From Helicobacteraceae bacterium (GTDB lineage Bacteria > Campylobacterota > Campylobacteria > Campylobacterales > Sulfurimonadaceae): a stretch of 12,543 nucleotides of DNA. Positions 6,048 to 12,543 of this stretch are shown one piece after another; positions within the stretch are counted from its first letter, which is position 1, and every line of letters begins with the position of its first letter. The position numbers and the translations under genes were made by a program. The stretch spans positions 1-12,543 of the forward strand of contig JAMOQV010000015.1 of the NCBI GenBank assembly GCA_027068615.1. Direction: 5' to 3'. The notes beneath the pieces are model-generated. The model was not told where the DNA came from and did no database searches. It worked only from the letters and a program-made list of their open reading frames with translations.

Positions 6048-7703
6048 ATGTCGAAAGCTGTTTTAGATAAAGGGTTATTGGATTTTTTAAAAACTTTAAC
6101 CCTTTTATGTGTGGAAGATGAAGAAGATATTCGTTTTATATATGGTGCTATATTTAAAAACTTAGTTAAAGAGGTGCTTTTTGCTAAAGATGGTAAAGAG
6201 GGTTTTAATAAATATAAATCTAATAATATCGATATGATTATAACTGATCAGCAGATGCCAAAAATGACAGGTATTGAGATGGTTAGTAAGATTAGGAAAA
6301 AAGATCAAGATACTCCTATTATATTGATTACCGCATTTAATAATCCAGAACTTTTAACAAAAGCATTAAATCTAAATATTAATAGTTTTGTTCAAAAGCC
6401 TATTAGGCATAATGAAGTTATATATGCTATTGAAAAAGTAACAAAAATACTTATAGCAAATAAATATCTTAAAGATAAAGATGAATATCAATCTTATCAA
6501 GAAAATCTTGGTTTTGCTAAAGAACTTAATATATTAAGAAATGATTATTACTATCAAATGATGGATTCTGATGGTATATCTTTTATAGACTTTTTATATA
6601 ATCCTATTGATGTAATGAGTGGGGATGCCTATAGTGCGAGGCGAATAGATGAGCATAGTACTTTTTATCTTATAGTTGATGGTATGGGTAAAGGTATATC
6701 TGCTTCTCTTACAGCTATGATTATGACATCTTATATAAATCATCTTTTTGACAAGATGGTAGCATTAGATAGTTTTGATTTGGATTTTCTAGTTGGAGAG
6801 GCCATCGCATTTATAAAGCCTATTCTTCTTGAAGAAGAGGCTCTTGCTCTTGATTTTGTTGTTATAGATAATCAAAAAAATAAACTGCATTATGCAAAAT
6901 TTGCGATGCCTGTACTACTTATGTTAAATATAGATGATGAGATTATAAGATTAAAATCTAATAATCCACCATTATCTAAATATCAGCCAAATTTTAGAAC
7001 TTCTAGTGTTGATATAAATCATGTTACTAAATTTTTAATTTATACGGATGGTATTGTGGAAAATGCAACTATTTGTGAGGATAGACCTTATAGTGATTTT
7101 ATAGAAGAGGATTTTAAAAATTCATTTACTAGACAAGAGTTAAAAGATAACTTTTTAACAAAAATTGTTGATCAAGAAGATGATATAACTTTTATTTTTA
7201 TCAATAAGATAGATGAAACTAAAGTTGATATTGCTAAGAAAAAGTTTGAATCTAAGTTGAGTGTAATTGAAGAGGAAGCGGGACTTTGGTATGAAGAAAT
7301 TTGGTCAAATATAACTTCAGATACAAAGATATCATATCAAGCAGGTTTAGTTTTTACAGAGTTAATGATGAATGCTCATGAACATGGAAATTTAGGTATA
7401 AATAAACATGAAAAACATTCTCTTCTTCACGACGATGTTTATTTTGATACATTGTTAGAAAGAGAGAAAGAGTGTGATAAGTATATTACAGTAACTATTA
7501 GTAAAATTATGTATAAAGAAAACACATACATTATAACTCATATAGAGGATGAAGGTGTTGGATTTGATACTCAAACACTTAGTGAAATTTTTAGAAATTC
7601 ACATACTTTTAATGGTAGAGGTGTATTTGTATCTAGGAAAAACTCTTTAGGTATCTACTACAATAAAAAAGGAAATGCTGTTCTTTATATGAATAAACTA
7701 TAA
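6048..7703 (+). CDS. Response regulator with PP2C (SpoIIE/RsbU-type) phosphatase and HATPase kinase domains
   Basis: A 551-residue cytoplasmic partner-switch regulator, like HsbR or CrsR. The receiver domain (about 16-130) has the acidic pair E23/D24, phosphoacceptor D67 (ITDQQMPKMTG), T95 and K117 all in place. The PP2C domain (about 175-390) keeps its metal-binding acids: D193 (SGDAY), D211 in DGMGKG, D334 in YTDGIVEN and D378/D379 (DDITF). The C-terminal RsbW-like GHKL ATPase domain (about 410-551) has the N box ELMMNAHEHG (438-447, N442), G1 box DEGVGFD (501-507) and G2 NGRGVF (522-527). One chain can thus phosphorylate and dephosphorylate the STAS partner encoded just upstream, with the receiver deciding which activity wins. 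The cognate histidine kinase is not in the window. The end overlaps the convergent antiporter gene by 6 bp. Confidence 0.92.
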   Translation: MSKAVLDKGLLDFLKTLTLLCVEDEEDIRFIYGAIFKNLVKEVLFAKDGKEGFNKYKSNNIDMIITDQQMPKMTGIEMVSKIRKKDQDTPIILITAFNNPELLTKALNLNINSFVQKPIRHNEVIYAIEKVTKILIANKYLKDKDEYQSYQENLGFAKELNILRNDYYYQMMDSDGISFIDFLYNPIDVMSGDAYSARRIDEHSTFYLIVDGMGKGISASLTAMIMTSYINHLFDKMVALDSFDLDFLVGEAIAFIKPILLEEEALALDFVVIDNQKNKLHYAKFAMPVLLMLNIDDEIIRLKSNNPPLSKYQPNFRTSSVDINHVTKFLIYTDGIVENATICEDRPYSDFIEEDFKNSFTRQELKDNFLTKIVDQEDDITFIFINKIDETKVDIAKKKFESKLSVIEEEAGLWYEEIWSNITSDTKISYQAGLVFTELMMNAHEHGNLGINKHEKHSLLHDDVYFDTLLEREKECDKYITVTISKIMYKENTYIITHIEDEGVGFDTQTLSEIFRNSHTFNGRGVFVSRKNSLGIYYNKKGNAVLYMNKL

Positions 7704-8843
7704 AGACAACTTAGTATTGAATATCCTAATAGCTATCATTACAAATATAACTTGAAAGATAGCTGCTAGGATAAAAGCATAATAATGTAGAGTATCTATA
7801 GAGTTTGCATTGTAAGCTAATGTAGCCATCGCTATGAGCAATGTCAGAGGCATTGAATGTGATAAACCAACCAATATAGCTTCTGTTTTACTAACTTCAC
7901 TAAAAAATACACTAGAAGCAACAACTCTCATAAATATAATAGCCAATGCAATTATAATAGCCTCTTGTATAAGTCCATCCATAGCCAAAGCTTCTAAGTT
8001 AAATGTATAACCAATATGCACAAAAAATACAGGTATCAAAAATCCAAATCCAAAAGAAGCAAGTTTTTCAGGTAGTTCTTTTTTATGCTCAAAAAATGAT
8101 GGTATAAATATCCCAGCTAAAAATGCTCCAAAAGCAAGTTCTAAATCAAGATATATCATAGTAGCGATAAGTAAGAAAAATATCCCCATAGATAATCTTA
8201 TATCTTGCTCTTTGTTATCTTTATAGGGCATAAGAGCAGTTGAGACCTCTGGAAACCACCAAAAAACTAACTGCATAAGTCTAAACAGTACAAACATAAA
8301 AACTAAAAAAAGTGATAATGCTACGATAGACTCAACCAAGCCTATCCCAAAACCAGAAACTAGTGCAGATGATGTTATGGTAAGAAGAACTATACTTACG
8401 ACTTCTCCTATACCTCCTGCTGTCATAGAGAGATTTATCCACTCTTGTTTGCCATACTCTTTTGATAATGATGCAACAAGACCAACAGATATAAGTGGAA
8501 GTAACACTATAAAGATGTTTGAGAAGTTTAAATTAAACGATATAAAAAGTGAAAGTCCATAGAGTATAACAAGATAAAGTACAATTTTTTTCATAAGTGA
8601 AACTGGGATTTTAAGTACATTTTTTAAGTTTATCTCAGTTCCAGCTATAAACATAAGGTATAAAAATCCAAACTCAGCCACTATATCAAAAAGGTGTTCA
8701 GAGTGTATAAGCCCAACATAACCAAATATTGAGCCTAAGATAATCTCAACAGGTGTTATAGGAAGTCTAAAAAGTTTAGCAAGAAAAGGAGATGCTATGA
8801 TAATTAGCGAGATAGTAGTTATAAGTAAAACACTATCATTCAC
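7698..8843 (-). CDS. CPA2/Kef-type cation:proton antiporter, membrane domain only
   Basis: A 381-residue polytopic inner-membrane protein with about 11-12 hydrophobic segments. Family features are the N-terminal PITPVEIILGSIFGYVGL, the mid-protein TAGGIGEVVSIVLL segment, FGAFLAGIFIP, and FFVHIGYTFNLEAL towards the C-terminus. It ends after the transport domain and lacks the TrkA-N (RCK) regulatory domain of KefB/KefC, so it is a short CPA2 form; whether it moves Na+ or K+ cannot be read. The start codon is GTG (8843-8841), and AGGA, which overlaps the bioB stop codon, is 7 nt upstream. It is the last gene of the topA operon. Its TAG stop lies inside the end of the convergent phosphatase gene, leaving no intergenic terminator between them. 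Confidence 0.88.
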   Translation of the reverse strand: MNDSVLLITTISLIIIASPFLAKLFRLPITPVEIILGSIFGYVGLIHSEHLFDIVAEFGFLYLMFIAGTEINLKNVLKIPVSLMKKIVLYLVILYGLSLFISFNLNFSNIFIVLLPLISVGLVASLSKEYGKQEWINLSMTAGGIGEVVSIVLLTITSSALVSGFGIGLVESIVALSLFLVFMFVLFRLMQLVFWWFPEVSTALMPYKDNKEQDIRLSMGIFFLLIATMIYLDLELAFGAFLAGIFIPSFFEHKKELPEKLASFGFGFLIPVFFVHIGYTFNLEALAMDGLIQEAIIIALAIIFMRVVASSVFFSEVSKTEAILVGLSHSMPLTLLIAMATLAYNANSIDTLHYYAFILAAIFQVIFVMIAIRIFNTKLSL

Positions 8844-8852
8844 TAAAAAATC

Positions 8853-9695
8853 CTATACTTTTTTTGCAACTTCAAGATTTAAAGACTCTAGCATCTCTAA
8901 ATCTTTACTTACAACTCTTCCAGAAGTTGTTAAGTAGTTTCCAACAATGATAGAGTTTGCACCGTAGTTAAATATCTCATTTTGTCTATCACCAAACATA
9001 AGTTCACGACCACCAGCTACCATAATCCTTTGAGCATCTGATAAAACCTCTCTTGTTAGTTTTATAAGTTCTAGCCCCTCATCTGTTGTTAAAGGGTTTG
9101 GTTTTAACTCTAGTGCATCGTTGTGGTGGTAAAAGTTTATGGGTACTGAAGTTGGATTTAACTCTTTTAAAGAGTTTAACATTGATACTCTATCTTCTTG
9201 AGTTTCACCAAGACCAAATATACCACCACTTATAAGCACCATTCCAGCTTTGTTTACATTTTGACAAGTCTCATACCTCTCATCCCACGAATGGGTTGTA
9301 CAGATGTTATGATAAAACTCTTTACTTGTCTCTAAGTTATGGTTATATGCTTTTACACCTGCTTCTTTTAGAGTTAAAAGTTGTTCTAGTGAAGCTGTAC
9401 CATTACAAGCGATAAGTCTTAACTCTGGTGTCTCTTTTTGTAAAACTTTGGCTACATCACAAACAAAACTTAGAGTTTTTTCAGTTAACCCCTTATCTGA
9501 TGTTACAAGACAAAAGCCCAAAGCTCCAGTTTTACGAGCCATCTTAGCTTCAGATATTATTTTATCAATTGGTTTTTGTTTAAATCTCTCTATATCTGCT
9601 TTATATCTAACACTTTGTGAACAAAATTTACAGTCCTCATTACAAGTCCCACTATTTATGTTACAAATCGAGCATAAAAATATCTTCTTATCCAT
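8853..9695 (-). CDS. bioB: Biotin synthase BioB, radical SAM
   Basis: A 280-residue protein, the short form seen in Helicobacter and Campylobacter, that inserts sulfur into dethiobiotin in the last step of biotin synthesis. The radical-SAM cluster motif is C18-x3-C22-x2-C25. Other BioB blocks are GALGFCLV (57-64), YNHNLETS (117-124), TTHSWDERYETC (133-144), SGGIFGLGE (156-164) and VAGGRE with the conserved Arg. Compared with E. coli, the auxiliary [2Fe-2S] ligands C97 and C128 correspond to C62 and C97 here, but the C188 position is Ile155 (VLISGG against VCSGG). I rechecked the codon: it is ATA. Either the auxiliary cluster is bound differently or activity is changed. The ATG overlaps the end of the upstream phosphoesterase gene by 8 bp; no bioA, bioD or bioF is nearby. 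Confidence 0.92.
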   Translation of the reverse strand: MDKKIFLCSICNINSGTCNEDCKFCSQSVRYKADIERFKQKPIDKIISEAKMARKTGALGFCLVTSDKGLTEKTLSFVCDVAKVLQKETPELRLIACNGTASLEQLLTLKEAGVKAYNHNLETSKEFYHNICTTHSWDERYETCQNVNKAGMVLISGGIFGLGETQEDRVSMLNSLKELNPTSVPINFYHHNDALELKPNPLTTDEGLELIKLTREVLSDAQRIMVAGGRELMFGDRQNEIFNYGANSIIVGNYLTTSGRVVSKDLEMLESLNLEVAKKV

Positions 9696-10197
9696 TTTTT
9701 ATCCTATCATACGAGAAAGTTTTTGTTTGTTTATAGTTTGCAAAGTAGATAATATCAAAATTTTCATTAGTAACTTCTAGCATCACACATTCATTGATAG
9801 GTTTTTCCCTTGCACAAACTTCCCCAGGGTTTAAAAAAAGAGTTCCGTTGTTAAACTCACAATTAAACTGATGAGTATGACCAAATACGACTACATCAGC
9901 ATCTGCTGACATATAAAAAGGCATATGCATAAGTTTAAATTTTGTATTTGCAAGTTTAAAGTAGTTTGGCTCTTGAACTAAATTATAATCATTATGATAC
10001 TGAACTAAATGGGCATCATTGTTACCATAAACAGCGACATATCTAACCCCACAAGTAGCTAAAAGCTCAAGTGTTTCATACTTACAAACATCCCCAGCAT
10101 GGATTATAAACTCTGCACCGTTTTGCACTAAAAAGTCAAGAGTTTTTTTTGCTTCTTGCACTTTTGAGTGTGTGTCTGATAAGATTCCTATCTTCAT
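9688..10197 (-). CDS. YfcE/MJ0936-type metallophosphoesterase
   Basis: A 169-residue cytoplasmic calcineurin-like phosphoesterase. The five metal-binding blocks are present in order: D8-x-H10 (LSDTH), G35-D36 (HAGDV), the GNND block (58-61), H91 (LMHMP) and GHTH (106-109). Length and motif spacing fit the YfcE family, which hydrolyses artificial phosphodiesters in vitro; the natural substrate is unknown. The ATG shares one base with the topA stop codon (TAATG) and its own end overlaps bioB by 8 bp, so it is embedded in a coupled operon. Members of this family often sit next to topA in related bacteria (recollection, not checked). Confidence 0.9.
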   Translation of the reverse strand: MKIGILSDTHSKVQEAKKTLDFLVQNGAEFIIHAGDVCKYETLELLATCGVRYVAVYGNNDAHLVQYHNDYNLVQEPNYFKLANTKFKLMHMPFYMSADADVVVFGHTHQFNCEFNNGTLFLNPGEVCAREKPINECVMLEVTNENFDIIYFANYKQTKTFSYDRIKNG

Positions 10198-12413
10198 TAC
10201 TCTTCTCTTGATGTTCTAGCTTTACACTTAACACACTCATAAACCTCTTTATTTCTGTATGTTCTAGGAGCTAATACCCCACTGCAACCTTTCTCTTTAC
10301 ATTTTATAGTTGTTGGTTCAAACTTACTTATAAACTTACAATCAGGGTAGTTTTCACATCCCCAAAAAGGTCCTCTTCTTGAGTTTTTAAGACTAAGTTT
10401 ACCTCCACAATCTGGACAAGGGGTTTTACTTAGTTTCTCTTCTACTTGGATGCTTTTTGTATTTTTACACTCTGGATAACCACTACAAGCTAAAAATTGT
10501 CCATTTCGACCATTTTTAACAACCATATCATTGCCACACTTTTCACATTTTTCATCTGCTAATTCCTCTTTTTTAGGAGCAGGATTACCCTCTGCATCAA
10601 CTTGCTCTGTGTATTTACACTTTGGAAAGCCACTACAAGCTATAAAGTTACCAAATCTACCTGAACGAAGAAGCAATTCCTCTCCACATTTAGGACATTT
10701 TCTACCCAATGGTTTTGCAAGTTTTAGTGAAACTATCTTCTCTTTACCCTCTGCGATTTGTTCCATAAATGGGAAATAAAAATCATACAAAAGTTTTTGC
10801 CAGTCAACTTTACCCTCTGCTATCTCATCTAGTTTTTCTTCCATAGTTGCTGTAAAATTTATATCCACTATATTTGCAAAGTGTTTCTCTAGTATCTCTG
10901 TAACTGTAAAAGCCATCTTTGTTGGGATAATTTGTTTTTTTTCTATGCTTACATAGGTACGAGAACTAAGAGTTGCGATAGTTGGTGCATAAGTAGATGG
11001 TCGCCCAACACCCTCACTCTCTAGTTTTTTAATAAGTGCAGCTTCAGAGTATCTAGCAGGTGGTTCTGTAAAATGTTGTTCGGGCTTGATGCTTTGTATC
11101 TCTATGGCATCACCCTCGTTTAAAGCTGGTAAAAGTTTATCTTTATCTTCTGTCCCTGTTACTTTATAAAAACCATCAAAGATAAGTTTTCTACCACTTG
11201 CACGGTATTCGTTATGTTCTCCACTAAAAGTGATAGTTTGTTGTTCAAATACCGCATCTTCCATCTGACAAGATAAAAATCTCTCATAGATTAGACGGTA
11301 AAGTTTTATCTCATCTGGTTTTAAAAATTTTGTTGCCATCTCTGGAGTAAAATTTAGCATAGTTGGTCTTATAGCCTCGTGAGCTTCTTGAGCTCCTTTT
11401 GCTTTTTTAGTGTAAACTTTTGCATCTTTTGGTAGGTATTTTGAGCCATATTTCGATTCTATAACTTCACGAACACTACTAACTGCTTCTTTTGCTAAGT
11501 TTAGTGAGTCTGTTCTCATATATGTGATAACCCCAGAAGTTCCATCGGGTGTTTTTACACCCTCATAAAGAGTTTGTGCTACCATCATAGTCTTTTTAGG
11601 AGTAAATCCTAACTTACTTGATGCAGTTTGTTGCAAGGTTGAAGTCATAAATGGTGGTGGAGTTTTTGACTTTCTTTGTTTAGTTTCTATCTTTGTTATA
11701 GTAAAACTATCTGCTTTTACACTATCTGTAATCTTTTGTGCTTTTTGTTCATTTTCGATAGATAGTTTTGTAAGTTTTTCACCCTCGTGAAGTGTTAGAG
11801 TTGCATCTATATTTGTTTTAAAAACAGTATCTATGCTCCAGTATTCTTGAGGTATAAAAGCATTTATCTCTCTTTCTCTATCGACTACAAGTTTAAGAGT
11901 TGATGACTGAACACGACCACCTGAAAGTCCTTTTTGTATCTTTGAAGCTAGTAAAGGTGATAGTTTATAACCAACTACACGATCTAGTAAACGGCGAGCT
12001 TGTTGAGCATTTACCATATTCATATCTATATGTCTTGCATTTTTAAGCGCATCTTTTATAGCTGTTTTTGTGATCTCGTGAAAAACTATACGAGGTAACT
12101 CTTGAGGGTCTTTTTTTATAGCATGAGCTATATGCCAACCTATCGCTTCCCCCTCACGATCCTCATCGGTTGCGATATATACAGTATCTGCTTTTTTTGC
12201 TAATTCTCTTATCTCTTTAACTATAGGAGCATTCTCTTTTGCAACTGAATATTTTGGTATAAGTTCGTGAGTTTGCTCATCTATAGTGATACCAAAGCGG
12301 GATTTTGGTAAATCTCGTATATGACCTTTTGATGCGATTACTTTATAACCACGACCTAAAAAATTTGTTATAGTTCTTGCTTTTGCAGGTGACTCGACGA
12401 TAATTAGTTTCAA
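10197..12413 (-). CDS. topA: DNA topoisomerase I (type IA)
   Basis: A 738-residue enzyme that relaxes negative supercoils. The Toprim domain (about 1-115) shows the E7 region KLIIVESPAKA and the DEDREGE acidic motif (83-89). The catalytic tyrosine is Y298 in GVITYMRTDS. The GVGRPSTYA block (468-476) belongs to the conserved core. The C-terminal tail carries four zinc-ribbon modules: C573/576/593/599, C623/626/643/649, C666/669/686/692 and a divergent fourth at C705/710/727/730. The start is TTG (12413-12411). An in-frame TAG lies four codons upstream with only GAA ACT ACT between, so no other start can give the intact Toprim N-terminus. AGGA (12424-12421) is 7 nt upstream. It is the first gene of the operon topA-phosphoesterase-bioB-antiporter. 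Confidence 0.96.
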   Translation of the reverse strand: MKLIIVESPAKARTITNFLGRGYKVIASKGHIRDLPKSRFGITIDEQTHELIPKYSVAKENAPIVKEIRELAKKADTVYIATDEDREGEAIGWHIAHAIKKDPQELPRIVFHEITKTAIKDALKNARHIDMNMVNAQQARRLLDRVVGYKLSPLLASKIQKGLSGGRVQSSTLKLVVDREREINAFIPQEYWSIDTVFKTNIDATLTLHEGEKLTKLSIENEQKAQKITDSVKADSFTITKIETKQRKSKTPPPFMTSTLQQTASSKLGFTPKKTMMVAQTLYEGVKTPDGTSGVITYMRTDSLNLAKEAVSSVREVIESKYGSKYLPKDAKVYTKKAKGAQEAHEAIRPTMLNFTPEMATKFLKPDEIKLYRLIYERFLSCQMEDAVFEQQTITFSGEHNEYRASGRKLIFDGFYKVTGTEDKDKLLPALNEGDAIEIQSIKPEQHFTEPPARYSEAALIKKLESEGVGRPSTYAPTIATLSSRTYVSIEKKQIIPTKMAFTVTEILEKHFANIVDINFTATMEEKLDEIAEGKVDWQKLLYDFYFPFMEQIAEGKEKIVSLKLAKPLGRKCPKCGEELLLRSGRFGNFIACSGFPKCKYTEQVDAEGNPAPKKEELADEKCEKCGNDMVVKNGRNGQFLACSGYPECKNTKSIQVEEKLSKTPCPDCGGKLSLKNSRRGPFWGCENYPDCKFISKFEPTTIKCKEKGCSGVLAPRTYRNKEVYECVKCKARTSREE

Positions 12414-12420
12414 AGTAGTT

Positions 12421-12439
12421 TCCTATATTATGTAGTATA
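12421..12439 (-). promoter_or_regulatory. Putative topA -10 box and ribosome site
   Basis: On the minus strand TATACT (12439-12434) is a good -10 hexamer with only about 20 bp to the start codon, followed by AGGA (12424-12421) 7 nt before the TTG. No convincing -35 box is seen; TTGCAA upstream is too close (12-bp spacer). The same strand carries a tRNA gene further upstream, so read-through transcription is also possible. Confidence 0.35.
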
Positions 12440-12526
12440 GTTAGTTTATTTTTGCAAGTGTATCTAAATAAAGGTTAATTTTTTCATAGTATATAAAAGT
12501 TATAGATGATTTAAAGTAAAAAGAAG

Positions 12527-12543
12527 TGGTGGACCCTCAGGGA
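12527..12543 (-). tRNA. tRNA gene, 3' end only (cut by window edge)
   Basis: Read on the minus strand, the last 17 bases are TCCCTGAGGGTCCACCA. This parses as the 3' strand of a T stem (CCCTG), the 3' strand of a 7-bp acceptor stem (AGGGTCC), discriminator A and an encoded CCA end. The unseen 5' acceptor strand should therefore begin GGACCCT. The anticodon lies outside the window; tRNA-Met is a weak guess from memory of Campylobacterota tRNAs. A T-rich stretch follows the CCA on the minus strand (TTCTTTTTAC), which could end the transcript. Confidence 0.75.

Noticed and set aside
9448..9780. 110-codon open frame on the plus strand opposite bioB and the phosphoesterase gene
   Set aside because: Antisense to conserved coding sequence of both genes; its hydrophobic translation is what the complement of these codons gives.
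10531..10779. 82-codon plus-strand frame opposite topA
   Set aside because: It mirrors the zinc-ribbon repeats of TopA (repeated PHFSHF/PHLGHF-like pattern is the antisense of the Cys motifs), so it is a shadow.
1..12543. CRISPR array, defence island or prophage
   Set aside because: No spaced direct repeats, no cas, toxin-antitoxin, restriction, integrase or phage structural genes are seen; all large frames have ordinary chromosomal functions.

Overview
The window is AT-rich DNA from the chromosome of a motile Campylobacterota (epsilonproteobacterial) species. Three things support this: the 280-residue BioB of the Helicobacter/Campylobacter length class, the topA-bioB neighbourhood (the two are also adjacent in Campylobacter jejuni, from memory), and the RarA, NIT-chemoreceptor and TopA types. 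The genus cannot be fixed by reading alone; a Sulfurimonas- or Arcobacter-like organism would fit. Coding density is very high, and I see no phage, CRISPR or intact insertion sequence.

Layout. (1) 1-1976, minus strand: fliD (filament cap) followed by a translationally coupled 89-residue helical protein, with a sigma-28-type promoter in front of fliD. (2) 1977-2159: a divergent intergenic region holding a 23-bp-arm inverted repeat that reads as a 60-bp element bounded by TA dinucleotides. It lies between the fliD promoter and the promoter region of the rightward genes. (3) 2160-3628, plus strand: a DUF1294 membrane protein overlapping rarA. (4) 3681-7703, plus strand: a signalling block made of a NIT-domain chemoreceptor, a single-domain STAS protein, and a receiver / PP2C phosphatase / HATPase protein. 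(5) 7698-12413, minus strand: a compact operon read topA -> YfcE-type phosphoesterase -> bioB -> CPA2-type antiporter, with 1-bp overlap, 8-bp overlap and 9-bp gap. (6) 12527-12543, minus strand: the 3' end of a tRNA gene cut by the window edge.

How it works together. The STAS protein and its neighbour form a complete partner switch, with kinase, phosphatase and receiver in one chain and the phosphorylatable antagonist encoded 8 bp upstream. The arrangement is that of HsbR/HsbA in Pseudomonas and CrsR/CrsA in Shewanella. Its output target is not in the window. FliD and the chemoreceptor are motility functions, so a link to flagellar or surface behaviour is possible but unproven. The topA operon mixes DNA topology, biotin synthesis and ion exchange and looks like a conserved housekeeping cluster rather than a pathway.

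Most notable points: the TA-bounded palindrome beside the sigma-28 promoter; a BioB with isoleucine where the third [2Fe-2S] cysteine should be; the self-contained partner switch in a phylum without the classical general stress sigma factors; and a TTG start for topA forced by a nearby in-frame stop.
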